64,000 bases of DNA from Stenotrophomonas bentonitica (lineage in GTDB: Bacteria > Pseudomonadota > Gammaproteobacteria > Xanthomonadales > Xanthomonadaceae). The position numbers and the translations under genes are program-made. Under the pieces are notes generated by a model, which saw only the letters and a list, made by a program, of their open reading frames with translations, had not been told where the DNA came from and searched no databases. Below are positions 9,627 through 19,353 of the stretch, piece by piece; positions within the stretch are counted from its first letter, which is position 1; each line of letters begins with the position of its first letter. The stretch covers positions 1,116,001-1,180,000 of the forward strand of contig NZ_JAAZUH010000001.1 in assembly GCF_013185915.1 (NCBI RefSeq). Direction: 5' to 3'.

Positions 9627-11237
9627 TTATTTACCGCAGCCCTGCAGCTTGATCGATTGGCCTTGGCGCAGCGCGTACGCCGGCGCCTTCAGCCCGTTGG
9701 CCTTGGCGAGCTCACGCACGTCGCAGTCGAACTTCTCGGCAATCCGGCCCAGCGTCTCGCCCTTGCCGACCTTGTGGCTCTTCACCGCCTTGGGCTTGGG
9801 CTTGGCGGCCGGCACGGCCACCGGCGCGGCCGGGGCGGTCGGCACCGGGGTGCTGGACTGCACGCCGGCCATCGGCACCACGCTGCCCACCGCGACGTTG
9901 CCGGTGTAGCTGGCGGCGGTCGGGCGGACGATGGCGGCGTTGAGGTCGGCGGTGATCAGGGTGCGTGCCAGGTCGGCGCGCGGGCCGCTCACGCAGTAGC
10001 GGTTGTACAGGCCGGCAATGCGGGTGGTGGCGTTGATGATCGTGCCGGCCGGAATCCAGCCGTCGGCCTCGTAGCGCGGGTTGAGGTTGCGCAGCGCGCG
10101 CATGTAGCCGTCGCGGGTGCCGGTGCTGCCCAGGCAGATGGTCAGCTCATAGATGGTGGTGGACTTGGCCAGGCGGATCGTGGCCGGCTGCGCGCTGACC
10201 TTGGGGAAGTCCACGCCGTACTGCTGCGGGTGCAGGTAGATCCAGGCCGCGGCGATCACCATCGGCACGTAGTCCTTGGTTTCGGCCGGGAACTGGTTGT
10301 ACACGTTGTCCACCCAGAAGCTCTGGCCGACATTCTGCCGGTACACGCGCCCCGCACGGCCTTCGCCGCCGTTATAGCCGGCCAGCGACAGTTCCACGTT
10401 GTTGTTGAGCTCGCGCATGCGCTCGTTGAGATAACTGGCGCTGGCTTCGGCGGCGCTGCGCGCGTCGAAGCGGGTGTCGAAGCCGGTGCCGTCCGGGCCC
10501 AGCCCGAAGCGGCGGCCGGTGGCCGGCATGAACTGCATCAGCCCGGCGGCGCCGGCGCGCGAGGACGCGTGCACGCGCCCGTTCGATTCCTTGGCCATGA
10601 TCCCGAACAGCAGCGCCTCGGGCAGGCCGCGCTTCTCCCACTCCGGCCACATCACCGCGCGCAGGGTCTGGTAGTTCTCGTAGGTGTTCATCAACGCCGG
10701 GCGCATGTCGGTCAGCCAGCGGCGGATGCCAGCCTGCACCGCCGGGTTGTACTCGACCATGTTGTCGAAGGCGTGGCGCTTGTCGTTGAGCAGTGCGGCC
10801 GCGCGCGCCGCTTCGGGCACGTCTGCAGCCAGCGGACCGACGTGGTCCGGGTCGGCTTCGAGCAGGCCGCCGTCGTTGGCGATCACGTCGCTGTCGTCGC
10901 TGTCGCGGGCGTCGGCGTTGTTCTTCAGCAGCCGCTTGTAGGTCACCAGCAGGTTGCTGACCTGGCAGCCCTTCTGGGCCACGCAGTCGCTGATCACATC
11001 TTCCATGTCTTCCAGCGCGGCGTCGCCTTCGTTCTTGCCCTTGGGGTCGGCATTGGTGACCAGCACCAGTGCGTCGGCATACCGCTTCTCGGCGGCGGTC
11101 ATGCGCTGCTGCAGCACCTCGATCTTCGCCTTGTCGCGGGCCGAGACCCGTTGGGCGTGGGCCTCGGGCACGAAGGACAACAGGGACGCGAGCGCCAACA
11201 ACGGCCAACCACGGGCAAGCAGGACAGGAACGGGCAT
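9627..11237 (-). CDS. MltD-type membrane-associated lytic transglycosylase with C-terminal LysM
   Basis: A 536-residue secreted protein. It has a signal peptide ending VPEAHA, an N-terminal helical region, and an SLT family-1 catalytic domain. The catalytic Glu (about 217) is in GIMAKESNGRVHASSRAGAAGLMQ, supported by LAGYNGGEGR. Two variable regions and a C-terminal LysM domain (VGKGETLGRIAEKFDCDVRELA) follow. It should cleave the MurNAc-GlcNAc bond of peptidoglycan to 1,6-anhydroMurNAc. MltD of E. coli has two LysM modules; one is clear here and a degenerate one may lie at LAKSTTIYELTICLG. I use the ATG at 11237; a GTG three codons upstream is possible. Confidence 0.88.
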   Translation of the reverse strand: MPVPVLLARGWPLLALASLLSFVPEAHAQRVSARDKAKIEVLQQRMTAAEKRYADALVLVTNADPKGKNEGDAALEDMEDVISDCVAQKGCQVSNLLVTYKRLLKNNADARDSDDSDVIANDGGLLEADPDHVGPLAADVPEAARAAALLNDKRHAFDNMVEYNPAVQAGIRRWLTDMRPALMNTYENYQTLRAVMWPEWEKRGLPEALLFGIMAKESNGRVHASSRAGAAGLMQFMPATGRRFGLGPDGTGFDTRFDARSAAEASASYLNERMRELNNNVELSLAGYNGGEGRAGRVYRQNVGQSFWVDNVYNQFPAETKDYVPMVIAAAWIYLHPQQYGVDFPKVSAQPATIRLAKSTTIYELTICLGSTGTRDGYMRALRNLNPRYEADGWIPAGTIINATTRIAGLYNRYCVSGPRADLARTLITADLNAAIVRPTAASYTGNVAVGSVVPMAGVQSSTPVPTAPAAPVAVPAAKPKPKAVKSHKVGKGETLGRIAEKFDCDVRELAKANGLKAPAYALRQGQSIKLQGCGK

Positions 11238-11372
11238 TTTTGGCACTGTGGGCGAAAGACAGGGCAGAGTAGCCGCGCCGCTTGTATCGGGGCAACCCGG
11301 TCAGCCCGCCTGCACCCGCTCGGGTTTAGAATCCTGCCCATTCACATAGGCCGTCCACTCAGGGAGTTGACC

Positions 11373-12878
11373 ATGGATCCGATCCTGCTCGGCAAAGGCA
11401 TTACCGACGACATCCCCGTGACCCTGCTGCCGAAGCTGGGTAACCGTCACGGCCTGGTGGCCGGCGCCACCGGTACCGGCAAGACCGTCACCCTGATGAC
11501 CCTGGCCGAAGGCTTCTCGCGGATCGGCGTGCCGGTGTTCCTGGCCGATGTGAAGGGCGACGTCTCCGGCCTGGCCGTGCCCGGCGCGGGGACCGAGGCG
11601 CTGCTGCAGCGTGCGCAGGAGATCGGCGTGGCCGACTACGCGCCGACCGGCAGCCCGACCATCTTCTGGGACCTGTACGGCAAGCTCGGCCACCCGGTAC
11701 GCACCACCGTCAGCGAAATGGGCCCGACCCTGCTGGCGCGCATCCTGGAACTCAACGACACCCAGGCCGGGGTGCTGGACATCGTGTTCAAGCTGGCCGA
11801 CGACCGTGGCCTGCTGCTGCTCGACCTCGACGACCTGCGCGCCCTGCTCGGCCTGGTCGCCGACGAACGCAAGGACATCTCCACCGAGTACGGGCTGGTC
11901 AGCGCGCAGACCGTGGCGGCCATCCAGCGTGCGCTGCTGCGGCTGGCGCAGGACGGCGGCGAGTCGTTCTTCGGCGAGCCGGCGCTGGAACTGGCCGACC
12001 TGATGCGGGTCAACCACGACGGTCGCGGCGTGATCGGGATCCTGGCCGCCGACCAGCTGGTGCTGAAGCCGCGCCTGTATTCGACCTTCCTGCTGTGGCT
12101 GCTTTCGGAGCTGTTCGAGACGCTGCCGGAAGTGGGCGACCTGGAGAAGCCCAAGCTGGTCTTCATCTTCGATGAGGCGCACCTGCTGTTCGACGATGCC
12201 CCGGCCGCGCTGGTGCAGCGCATCGAGCAGGTGGTGCGACTGATCCGTTCCAAGGGCGTGGGCGTGTACTTCTGCTCGCAGTTCCCCGACGACGTGCCGG
12301 CCAACATCCTGGGCCAGCTGGGCAACCGCGTGCAGCATGCGCTGCGTGCGTTCACCCCGCGCGACCAGAAGGCGGTGAAGATCGCTGCGGAAACCTTCGT
12401 GCCCAATCCGAAGCTGGACGTGGTGGCGGCGCTGTCGCAGCTGGGTACCGGCGAAGCACTGGTGTCCACCCTGCAGGACAAGGGCATTCCCTCGCCGGTG
12501 CAGCAGACCCGGATCGCGCCGCCGCGCTGCCGCATGGGCGCCATTACCGAAGCCGAACGTACGCAGGTGCGTGCCGGCAGCCCGGTCGGCACCCGTTACG
12601 ACACCGCGGTGAACCGCGAATCGGCCGCCGAGTTGCTGGCCCAGCGCGCGGCCAAGGCGGTGGAACAGGCCGATGCACCGAAGGCGCGCACGCGCCAGCA
12701 GGACGAGGAACAGGAAGGCGGCTTCGGCCAGTCGATCAAGGACGCGATCTTCGGCACCAAGCGGCGCCAGGGCATGATCGAGACCATGGCCAAGCAGACC
12801 ACCCGCACGGTAGGTACCAAGCTGGGCAACCAGATCGTGCGCGGGATTTTGGGCGGCATCTTCGGCGGCAAGCGCTGA
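11373..12878 (+). CDS. HerA-like / DUF853 AAA ATPase
   Basis: A 501-residue ATPase with Walker A GATGTGKT near residue 32 and Walker [15 protein letters not shown] sensor segment [12 protein letters not shown] follows, and a C-terminal GGIFGGKR tail is typical of the family (E. coli YjgR). These proteins resemble the HerA/FtsK ATPase core; their cellular job is not firmly known. A serine-hydrolase or nuclease domain is absent and no partner NurA-like nuclease lies nearby, so I do not infer a defence system. The ATG follows AGGGAG at good spacing. The stop overlaps the greB start (TGATG). Confidence 0.85.
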   Translation: MDPILLGKGITDDIPVTLLPKLGNRHGLVAGATGTGKTVTLMTLAEGFSRIGVPVFLADVKGDVSGLAVPGAGTEALLQRAQEIGVADYAPTGSPTIFWDLYGKLGHPVRTTVSEMGPTLLARILELNDTQAGVLDIVFKLADDRGLLLLDLDDLRALLGLVADERKDISTEYGLVSAQTVAAIQRALLRLAQDGGESFFGEPALELADLMRVNHDGRGVIGILAADQLVLKPRLYSTFLLWLLSELFETLPEVGDLEKPKLVFIFDEAHLLFDDAPAALVQRIEQVVRLIRSKGVGVYFCSQFPDDVPANILGQLGNRVQHALRAFTPRDQKAVKIAAETFVPNPKLDVVAALSQLGTGEALVSTLQDKGIPSPVQQTRIAPPRCRMGAITEAERTQVRAGSPVGTRYDTAVNRESAAELLAQRAAKAVEQADAPKARTRQQDEEQEGGFGQSIKDAIFGTKRRQGMIETMAKQTTRTVGTKLGNQIVRGILGGIFGGKR

Positions 12879-13384
12879 TGTCGCGTTGGCGTCCGCCGGC
12901 GGAGAAAAGTACGCCGCTGATCACCGCGCAGGGGCACCAGCGGCTGAAGGCCGAACTGGACGACCTATGGCGGGTGAGGCGGCCGGAAGTAGTGAAGGCG
13001 CTGGCCGCTGCGGCGGCCGAGGGTGACCGTTCGGAGAATGCCGAGTACACCTACCGCAAAAAGCAGCTGGGCGAGATCGACCGCCGCGTGCGTTACCTGA
13101 CCAAGCGGCTGGAATCGCTGCGGGTGGTCGACACCGTGCCGACCGATCCGCAGGCGGTGTTCTTCGGTGCGTGGGTGGAGCTGGAGAACGTGGACAGCGG
13201 CGACGTGAGCCGTTACAGGATCGTCGGCCCGGATGAAACCGATGCCGGCGCCGGCTGGATCAGCATCGATTCGCCGCTGGCGCGCGCGTTGTTGAAGAAG
13301 CGCGTGGATGATGAGTTCGAGGTGGAGCTGCCGAGCGGGCGGACCGGGTTTGCGGTGGTGGCGGTGGACTACCGCGCGGATTGA
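12878..13384 (+). CDS. greB: Transcription elongation factor GreB
   Basis: A 168-residue protein: an N-terminal coiled coil then a C-terminal FKBP-like domain. The GreB-type tip motif is [17 protein letters not shown] with conserved acidic residues, followed by [13 protein letters not shown]. GreB inserts its coiled coil into the RNA polymerase secondary channel and stimulates cleavage of backtracked RNA. I favour GreB over GreA because of EIDRRVRYL and the basic N-terminus. The ATG overlaps the stop of the ATPase gene, and its 3' end overlaps the convergent DUF3025 gene by 16 bp. Confidence 0.93.
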   Translation: MSRWRPPAEKSTPLITAQGHQRLKAELDDLWRVRRPEVVKALAAAAAEGDRSENAEYTYRKKQLGEIDRRVRYLTKRLESLRVVDTVPTDPQAVFFGAWVELENVDSGDVSRYRIVGPDETDAGAGWISIDSPLARALLKKRVDDEFEVELPSGRTGFAVVAVDYRAD

Positions 13385-14235
13385 ATCGACGGGTACTTCC
13401 TGCCGTCCCGCAATGGCCGGAAATAGTCGGTCTGCGCGAAGAACGCCGCATCCTGCCCAGCATGCCAGCCCGGTATGCCCATCAAGGGCAACGGCCGCAG
13501 CTCCAGAGGATCGTTGAGCAGATCGCCCCGCGCGATGGCCTCGGCCACCTGCCGCACCGCATGCGCGTCGTCACACCCCTGCACCACCACGCACTTGCCT
13601 ACCAGCAACCGCCCGCGCAGCAAGGCCTGCTCCATCAGTGCGTGGCCGATGACAGCAGCTACAGCAACGCGTCCGTCCTGCCATGCAACCCCTGCATCCA
13701 CAAACAGCGCCTGCCAGTCATGCCAGTCCCAGGCGCGCATCAACCCCTCGTCCTGCACCCGCACGATCACACCCGTCTCGTCGAACTGGGTCAGCGCTGC
13801 CTGCGCGCGGTCGCGTTGGCCGGGTCCATTTGCTTCGATGGACGCGCATTGCCGCGTGTTGAGCGCGCGCTTGATCGCCGGATATCGCGCCCACATCAAC
13901 GCGTTGAACAGGTCATGCCAGTTTTCGGCGCGCGTGGGGATACGCCCCTGTGCAATGCGCTGTTCGTAGTGCTGGCCGTCGGCCAGCAGCGTTTCGTCCT
14001 GTACCACGAGCTGCTTTCCCGGAAGCGCCAAGCGCTGATCCAGTTCGCCAACGGTCGGCCACGCATCGGCAGCCAACAGGTCGTGGAACGCCGCAACGCC
14101 GGTGAACAGCGGATGCGTGAAGCACTCGCGGTCCACCGCATCGCGCGCAGGCGCGACGAAGCGTCGCCGCACCGCAGCCCTGTTGTCGGGCTCGGCGCCG
14201 ATCTCGGCCGCCGCAGCGGCGGCCGTGTCGATCAC
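13369..14235 (-). CDS. DUF3025 domain-containing protein
   Basis: A 288-residue protein with the DUF3025 pattern. [20 protein letters not shown] is in the N-terminal third, [29 protein letters not shown] in the middle and GIPGWHAGQ near the end. No enzymatic role is known for the family, and no signal peptide or membrane segment is visible. The GTG start at 14235 overlaps the rimO stop (GTGA), so it is translated after rimO. It converges on greB. Confidence 0.82.
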   Translation of the reverse strand: MIDTAAAAAAEIGAEPDNRAAVRRRFVAPARDAVDRECFTHPLFTGVAAFHDLLAADAWPTVGELDQRLALPGKQLVVQDETLLADGQHYEQRIAQGRIPTRAENWHDLFNALMWARYPAIKRALNTRQCASIEANGPGQRDRAQAALTQFDETGVIVRVQDEGLMRAWDWHDWQALFVDAGVAWQDGRVAVAAVIGHALMEQALLRGRLLVGKCVVVQGCDDAHAVRQVAEAIARGDLLNDPLELRPLPLMGIPGWHAGQDAAFFAQTDYFRPLRDGRKYPSIQSAR

Positions 14236-15599
14236 AGCACCTTGAGGTCGAGCTGCCGGCCCACGGCGTTCGCCTCGATCAGCGCATCGCCGTACAGGTC
14301 GTGGTCGTCGCTCTCGGTGATCTCCACGTTGACGAACTGGCCCACGCGCAGCTTCGCCTCGTCGGCGTTCTGGATATGCACCAGGCCGTCGATCTCCGGC
14401 GCATCGGCCTTGGAGCGGGCCACGGCGATACCGTCTTCAATCGCATCGACCAGGCACTGCTGCACCGTGCCGATCTTCGCTTCCAGGCGGGCGGCGGAAA
14501 TCTCCGCCTGGCGGGCCATGAAGCGCGCCAGGCGCTCCTGCTTCACTTCTTCCGGCACCGCACCAGGCAGGTCGTTGGCGGTGGCACCGGTCACCGGCGA
14601 GTAGGCGAACGCGCCCACGCGGTCCAGCTGCGCCTCGTCCAGGAACGACAGCAGCTCTTCGAACTCCGCCTCGGTCTCGCCGGGGAAGCCGACGATGAAG
14701 GTCGAGCGCACGGTGATGTCCGGGCACAGCTGGCGCCAGCGCTGCACGCGCTCCAGGGTCTTGTCGACGGCGCCCGGGCGCTTCATCAGCTTCAGGATGC
14801 GCGGGCTGGCGTGCTGGAACGGAATGTCCAGGTACGGCAGGATCCGGTTCTCGGCCATCAGCGGCACCACGTCGTCCACGTGCGGATACGGGTACACATA
14901 GTGCATGCGGGTCCAGGCATCCAGTTCGGACAGCCCTTCGCACAGCGACTTCATGCGGGTCTGGTAGGCCTTGTCGCGCCACATGCGCTCGGCGTACTTC
15001 ACGTCCACGCCATAGGCCGAGGTGTCCTGCGAGACCACCAGCAGTTCCTTGACTCCACCGCGCACCAGCCGCTCGGCTTCGCGCAGCACCTCGTCCACCG
15101 GGCGCGAGACCAGCTTGCCGCGCATCGAGGGAATGATGCAGAAGCTGCAATGGTGGTTGCAGCCTTCGGAAATTTTCAGATAGGCATAGTGACGCGGGGT
15201 CAGCTTGATGCCGTAGTCCGGGACCAGGTCCACGAACGGGTCGTGCTTGGGCGGCAGCGCGGCGTGCACCGCTTCCATCACGCTGGTGTAGTCCTGCGGG
15301 CCGGACACCGCCAGCACGTCCGGATAGGCCTTGCGGATCTCTTCCGGGCGCTTGCCCAGGCAGCCGGTGACGATCACCTTGCCGTTGGCGTTCATCGCCT
15401 CGCCGATGGCGTCCAGCGACTCGGTCACCGCCGAATCGATGAAGCCGCAGGTGTTGACCACCACCACGTCGGCCGAATCGTAGGAGGGAACGATGTCGTA
15501 GCCCTCGGCCCGCAGCTGGGTGAGGATGCGCTCGGAATCGACGAGGGCCTTCGGGCAGCCAAGGCTGACGAAGCCGACTTTGGGGTTCAGCTGGGACAT
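14232..15599 (-). CDS. rimO: Ribosomal protein uS12 methylthiotransferase RimO
   Basis: A 455-residue radical-SAM enzyme. The N-terminal MTTase domain has cluster-binding Cys15 (SLGCPKAL), Cys51 (NTCGF) and Cys80 (TGCLG). The radical-SAM cluster is bound by Cys147, Cys151 and Cys154 in [19 protein letters not shown]-terminal TRAM domain follows. RimO adds a methylthio group to an Asp of ribosomal protein S12. [12 protein letters not shown] distinguishes RimO from MiaB. The open frame extends upstream of the ATG at 15599, but without family similarity. Confidence 0.97.
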   Translation of the reverse strand: MSQLNPKVGFVSLGCPKALVDSERILTQLRAEGYDIVPSYDSADVVVVNTCGFIDSAVTESLDAIGEAMNANGKVIVTGCLGKRPEEIRKAYPDVLAVSGPQDYTSVMEAVHAALPPKHDPFVDLVPDYGIKLTPRHYAYLKISEGCNHHCSFCIIPSMRGKLVSRPVDEVLREAERLVRGGVKELLVVSQDTSAYGVDVKYAERMWRDKAYQTRMKSLCEGLSELDAWTRMHYVYPYPHVDDVVPLMAENRILPYLDIPFQHASPRILKLMKRPGAVDKTLERVQRWRQLCPDITVRSTFIVGFPGETEAEFEELLSFLDEAQLDRVGAFAYSPVTGATANDLPGAVPEEVKQERLARFMARQAEISAARLEAKIGTVQQCLVDAIEDGIAVARSKADAPEIDGLVHIQNADEAKLRVGQFVNVEITESDDHDLYGDALIEANAVGRQLDLKVL

Positions 15600-15821
15600 G
15601 GATCGCGGGACTCTGGGGGCCTGGGCCCACGCCGGAATGACGCGGGGACCTGGGGCCGGAAACGGCGGCAAGTATACCGGCGTTGAGGCCGAGGCCTGAA
15701 TCCAGCTGAATGGCTGCGATAACCTGAACAGACCTGCCAACCAACGTCTGACGTACAGCGGCGCTTCGGTCGCCATACGCACCTGCAGCAAGGATCATGG
15801 TGAATCCGCGCCACTGCAAGC

Positions 15822-16328
15822 TCAATTCTCGTGATTTGGAGGCCTGACCTGGTCCGGCTTCCCGACGGTCACGCTACCAGTTCCCCCACCGCCACCCCCG
15901 CCCCCAGCGCCACTTCCACCATTACCACCACCGACGCCACCGTTCCCGGGGTTGCCGTTACCGCTGCCAATACCGCCGGCCCCGCCGGTGGGAACCCGCT
16001 CGATCCGCTCGTCGGTGATGAACCGCCCGTCGAAGGTCTGCCGATACGTCGCACAATGAGTCTGACTGCAGACCATGTAAGTTGTATTGGTGGCATACAT
16101 CCAGAATGGCACGTTATCGACGGGAACCAGCTGAGACTGAATGAACTCGCTGGTTCTTGAATCACTTACTGGAGCACCAACCAGACAACCGTTGTTGCAG
16201 AAGATGGGCCCTCTTTCGAATGCATAAAGTGATGCACCCACGATGCCTATGGAAAGTGCCACGCATCCGAACACGATTATTCTGGATCGCGTGGTCTTTC
16301 TGCACGCCTGCCTACTTGCAGCATTCAT
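15822..16328 (-). CDS. Small single-pass membrane protein with Gly-rich C-terminal tail (unknown)
   Basis: A 168-residue protein I do not recognise. A basic N-terminus (about residues 1-17) precedes one hydrophobic helix (about 18-36, IIVFGCVALSIGIVGASLYA). An extracytoplasmic part with four Cys follows (FCNNGC and CSQTHC pairs, likely disulfides). The last third is a Gly/Asn/Ser low-complexity tail ending VRPPNHEN. The four-Cys segment suggests a periplasmic or surface location. Its start overlaps the end of the upstream Sel1-type lipoprotein gene by 17 bp, so the two were probably acquired and are expressed together. Confidence 0.7.
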   Translation of the reverse strand: MNAASRQACRKTTRSRIIVFGCVALSIGIVGASLYAFERGPIFCNNGCLVGAPVSDSRTSEFIQSQLVPVDNVPFWMYATNTTYMVCSQTHCATYRQTFDGRFITDERIERVPTGGAGGIGSGNGNPGNGGVGGGNGGSGAGGGGGGGGTGSVTVGKPDQVRPPNHEN

Positions 16329-17145
16329 CGTAAATCTCCTTGGACATGAGTTGCGAACGTTCGAGCTCCCGAGGCGTCAGATCTTTTCCAATCGTCTGCA
16401 GGAGTCGCTGGGAAACAAGGTCAGGTGCGGCACGGTTGATCGCCAGGTAGTACGCATGACTCCTGGCAGGGTCCTGCTCTGCAATGACGCCATACCGATA
16501 CGTGTCGCCCAGCCACATCAGTGCATCCACGCTGCCGCGCTTGGCCGCAGCACCCATGAAACCGACAGCGGCCTGCTTGAATTCGTCGATGGAATCGGGG
16601 TTTCTGAACACGCCCTGCATTCCACCCACCACTGCGTCAGCATCTGAAGAAAACTGGATCTGGGCGCCGAGGTGTCCCTGACGCGAAGCCAGGCGTAGCC
16701 AGTCGATGGATTCCTCCAATCGCCCAGGCGTAAGGTCCTTGCATTCCTTCCACCGCTGCGCGTCCACAGACGCTCTCTCCCGTCCGGGTTTGAGCACGTT
16801 GGCGCACTGCCAGAGCTTCAGGTGGATCGCGTAGGAGGCGGCTCCACTGCCGCCGCGTGCCTCCTCCTCCAAGCCGCGGATGACGTCCTCAGCGTTACCA
16901 TCGGGGGGCGAGCCGAAGTCCCTTACCGTGAATGCACGGCCGCTCAGGACCTCCTTGACCAACCCGTTCTTCATTTCTGGATCGAACGTCGGACCGGTCT
17001 GCGGCTCCTCGCGCCTGGCACCTCCTTCGCCGCCGTCCACCTGCCCAACAGGTCCATCCCTGACATGAGGCGACTTCGCTGCCGTGTCTTTTTCGCAACC
17101 AATCAGCAGCAGTAACACCACTGCCGGCATCCACAATCGAACCAT
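16312..17145 (-). CDS. Sel1-repeat-like lipoprotein (unknown function)
   Basis: A 277-residue protein with a lipoprotein signal MVRLWMPAVVLLLLIGC (lipidated Cys17). A charged Gly/Glu-rich linker leads into helical repeats of SEL1/TPR character: WLRLASRQGHLGAQIQF, AAKRGSVDALMWLGDTYRYG, and DPARSHAYYLAINRAA. SEL1 repeats usually mediate protein contacts. The open frame runs upstream to 17388, but the lipobox fixes the start at 17145. The gene overlaps the following small membrane-protein gene. It is divergent from the dienelactone hydrolase gene across a 242-bp gap in which I see no distinct signal. Confidence 0.72.
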   Translation of the reverse strand: MVRLWMPAVVLLLLIGCEKDTAAKSPHVRDGPVGQVDGGEGGARREEPQTGPTFDPEMKNGLVKEVLSGRAFTVRDFGSPPDGNAEDVIRGLEEEARGGSGAASYAIHLKLWQCANVLKPGRERASVDAQRWKECKDLTPGRLEESIDWLRLASRQGHLGAQIQFSSDADAVVGGMQGVFRNPDSIDEFKQAAVGFMGAAAKRGSVDALMWLGDTYRYGVIAEQDPARSHAYYLAINRAAPDLVSQRLLQTIGKDLTPRELERSQLMSKEIYDECCK

Positions 17146-17387
17146 TGACGTGTCTCCCTGCGCATCCGCACCGCGATGGAGCAAGGATGGGAGGGTGGAC
17201 GCGCAGATCCCATCGGTGAAGTCAGAGAGCTTCTGTGAGCGGAGGTTGCAGCCGCTCGTGCGGAAACTCCGATGCGGTTGTGCGGCCGCACATTTCGGCG
17301 TCGACAGACAGACAAGGCAAAGGCTCTGACACCCTGCTAACCCTGCCGGGCCCGATAATGAACGCCTGAACCAATCGGAGTCCGGCA

Positions 17388-18059
17388 ATGGGTGAGTGGG
17401 TTACGTTCGATACGCATCATGGTCCGGTCCGGGCCTGGCAGGCCCTGCCGGAAGGCAAGCCGCGTGGGGGCCTGGTGGTCATCCAGGAGATCTTCGGCGC
17501 CAACGCGCACATCCGCGAGGTGGCAGAGGGCTTTGCCGCAGAAGGCTATGCGGTGCTGGCGCCCTCGTTCTTCGACCTGCTGGACGGCACCGGGGCCGAT
17601 CCCGACGCCCTGCCCTACGACCCGGACGGGGTGAAGCAGGGCCTCGCGCATGTCACCGCGCTGGGCATGGAAAAGGCGCTGGAGGTGGTCCGCGCGGCCG
17701 CTTCGCGGCTGGCCCCGTCCGGCAAGGTCGGCACCGTGGGCTACTGCTGGGGCGGCAGCGTCGCCCTGCTCGCGGCGCTGCGCCTGGGCCTGCCCTCGGT
17801 CAGCTACTACGGCGCGCGCAACACCCAGTTCCTGGATGAACCGGCCAAGGCCCCGGTCATGTTCCACTTCGGCGCCCAGGACAAGAGCATTCCGCCCGAA
17901 GCCGTCCAGGCCCACCGCGAAAAGCTGCCGCAGATGGCCACCTTCGTCTACCCGGCCGACCACGCCTTCAACCGCAGCGTCGGACACGCGTATGATCCAG
18001 ACAGCGCCGCCCTGGCGCTGCAACGCACCCTGGACTTCTTTTCGGAGCATCTTGGATGA
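17388..18059 (+). CDS. Dienelactone hydrolase family protein
   Basis: A 223-residue alpha/beta hydrolase of the DLH type. It has VIQEIFGANAHIREVA with the conserved Glu, and the nucleophile Cys120 in GYCWGGS. FGAQDKSIPPE supplies the Asp and PADHAFNR the His, giving the Cys-Asp-His triad of dienelactone hydrolase rather than a serine triad. Such enzymes open lactone rings or cleave small esters. No aromatic-degradation genes surround it, so the substrate is unknown. The stop overlaps the start of the HIT gene (ATGA). Confidence 0.88.
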   Translation: MGEWVTFDTHHGPVRAWQALPEGKPRGGLVVIQEIFGANAHIREVAEGFAAEGYAVLAPSFFDLLDGTGADPDALPYDPDGVKQGLAHVTALGMEKALEVVRAAASRLAPSGKVGTVGYCWGGSVALLAALRLGLPSVSYYGARNTQFLDEPAKAPVMFHFGAQDKSIPPEAVQAHREKLPQMATFVYPADHAFNRSVGHAYDPDSAALALQRTLDFFSEHLG

Positions 18060-18478
18060 GCGATTTTGAACTGGATTCACGCCTGGCCAGCAACAGCGTG
18101 CTGGTGGACGAAGGCCCGCTGTCGCAAGTGCGGTTGATGAACGACGAACGTTTCCCCTGGCTTTTGCTGGTGCCGCGCGTGACCGGCATCACCGAATGGA
18201 TGGAGCTGAGCGGCGACCAGCAGGACAAGCTGCGCATTGAACTGTCCCGCGCCAGCCGGGCCCTGATGGGCACCGACGGGGTCGAGAAGATCAATATCGC
18301 CACGCTCGGCAACATCGTGCCGCAGCTGCATTTCCACGTGGTCGGCCGGCACAACGGCGATCCGCTGTGGCCGGGCCCGGTGTGGGGCAACGGCCAGCCG
18401 CGCAAGTTCGACGACGCGGTGCTCAAAGAGCATGTCGCGATGTGGAAGGAACGGCTAGGATATTCGCCCCAGCCCTAA
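18056..18478 (+). CDS. HIT-family nucleotide hydrolase/transferase
   Basis: A 140-residue HIT domain. The signature region reads PQLHFHVVGRHNGDPLWPGPVWG, with the histidine triad in the HxHxxxxxH form common in proteobacterial HIT proteins. The N-terminal part has LLVPRVTGITEWMELS. These proteins hydrolyse dinucleoside polyphosphates or nucleoside phosphoramidates. It is coupled to the dienelactone hydrolase gene and followed 16 bp later by a tiny membrane-protein gene. Confidence 0.88.
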   Translation: MSDFELDSRLASNSVLVDEGPLSQVRLMNDERFPWLLLVPRVTGITEWMELSGDQQDKLRIELSRASRALMGTDGVEKINIATLGNIVPQLHFHVVGRHNGDPLWPGPVWGNGQPRKFDDAVLKEHVAMWKERLGYSPQP

Positions 18479-18494
18479 GCGGACCCTGCCCCTG

Positions 18495-18662
18495 ATGCGC
18501 TCCAACCTCGTCGCTGCCATCGTCCTGATCCTCGTCGGCCTGTTCCTGCTGGCCAGCAACCTGGGCTGGACCAACATGAACCTCGGTCGCCTGATCCTTA
18601 CCTGGTGGCCGGTGATCCTGGTGGCGGTGGGGATCGGACTGCTGTTCGGTCGCGGAAAGTAG
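18495..18662 (+). CDS. Small two-helix membrane protein (55 residues)
   Basis: ATG at 18495 to TAG at 18660 encodes MRSNLVAAIVLILVGLFLLA, then a short turn NLGWTNMNLGRLI, then a second helix LTWWPVILVAVGIGLLFG ending in RGK. The two hydrophobic helices around a conserved-looking NLGW...W(W)P(V)ILVxxG pattern resemble the LiaI/LiaF-TM (DUF5668-type) small membrane domain. The function is unknown. It lies in the same direction as the HIT gene, 16 bp after it, and ends directly on a SMAG repeat and a strong terminator, which supports it as the last gene of this operon. Confidence 0.75.
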   Translation: MRSNLVAAIVLILVGLFLLASNLGWTNMNLGRLILTWWPVILVAVGIGLLFGRGK

Positions 18663-18682
18663 CGCCGGGCCCTGCCCGGCAG
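18659..18682 (+). repeat. SMAG (GTAG) repeat overlapping a stop codon
   Basis: GTAG followed by CGCCGGGC, CCT and GCCCGGCA. The TAG of the GTAG head is the stop codon of the 55-residue membrane protein. The same arm sequence recurs at 31927 and 49460. Confidence 0.75.
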
Positions 18683-18684
18683 AC

Positions 18685-18720
18685 AAAAAAAAAGCGCGGA
18701 GCGATCCGCGCTTTTTTTGT
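18685..18720. terminator. Bidirectional rho-independent terminator
   Basis: An A-tract, then AAAGCGCGGA (ending 18700), loop GCGA, TCCGCGCTTT and a T-tract. The perfect GC-rich stem carries A and T runs on both sides, so it should terminate both the plus-strand HIT operon and the convergent minus-strand dcd gene. Confidence 0.9.
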
Positions 18721-18735
18721 GCCCCCTTGCGGCGA

Positions 18736-19308
18736 TCAGGTCCGCGGCAGGGTCACGCCGGTCTGGCCCTGGTACTTGCCACCGCGGTCCTTGTACGAGG
18801 TCTCGCAGACGTCGTCGCTGTCGGCCTGGAAGAACAGCATCTGCGCCACGCCTTCGTTGGCGTAGATGCGCGCAGGCAGCGGCGTGGTGTTGCTGAATTC
18901 CAGGGTGACGTGGCCTTCCCACTCCGGTTCCAGCGGGGTCACGTTGACGATGATGCCGCAGCGCGCGTAGGTGCTCTTGCCCAGGCACACCACCAGGGTG
19001 TCGCGCGGAATGCGGAAGTACTCCACGGTGCGCGCCAGCGCGAAGCTGTTCGGCGGAATGATGCATTCGTCGCCGACGATGTCCACGAAGCTGCCCGGGT
19101 CGAAGTGCTTGGGGTCGACGATGGTGGAGTTGATGTTGGTGAACACCTTGAACTCGCGCGAGCAGCGCACGTCGTAGCCGTAGCTGGAGGTGCCGTAGCT
19201 GACGATGCGCTGGCCGTTGGCCTGCTTGACCTGGCCCGCTTCGAACGGCTCGATCATGCCGTGCTGTTCGGACATGCGGCGGATCCAGCGGTCACTCTTG
19301 ATGCTCAT
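18736..19308 (-). CDS. dcd: dCTP deaminase
   Basis: A 190-residue protein starting [22 protein letters not shown]. It has [23 protein letters not shown] with conserved Ser/Arg residues, and [17 protein letters not shown] with the catalytic Glu. GVAQMLFF is also present. Dcd converts dCTP to dUTP for thymidylate synthesis. Length and motifs match the monofunctional gammaproteobacterial enzyme. The ATG follows AGGA at 7-nt spacing. It lies downstream of apbC on the same strand with a 45-bp gap. Confidence 0.97.
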   Translation of the reverse strand: MSIKSDRWIRRMSEQHGMIEPFEAGQVKQANGQRIVSYGTSSYGYDVRCSREFKVFTNINSTIVDPKHFDPGSFVDIVGDECIIPPNSFALARTVEYFRIPRDTLVVCLGKSTYARCGIIVNVTPLEPEWEGHVTLEFSNTTPLPARIYANEGVAQMLFFQADSDDVCETSYKDRGGKYQGQTGVTLPRT

Positions 19309-19353
19309 GGGGGTCCTGGGTGTGGGGCGCGGTGGGGACTGATTCTAAACAGC

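Noticed and set aside
11373..12878. HerA-like ATPase as part of a HerA-nuclease phage-defence system
   Set aside because: No nuclease, DUF4297 or Sir2 partner lies beside it; the neighbour is greB, and the protein resembles the housekeeping YjgR/DUF853 type.
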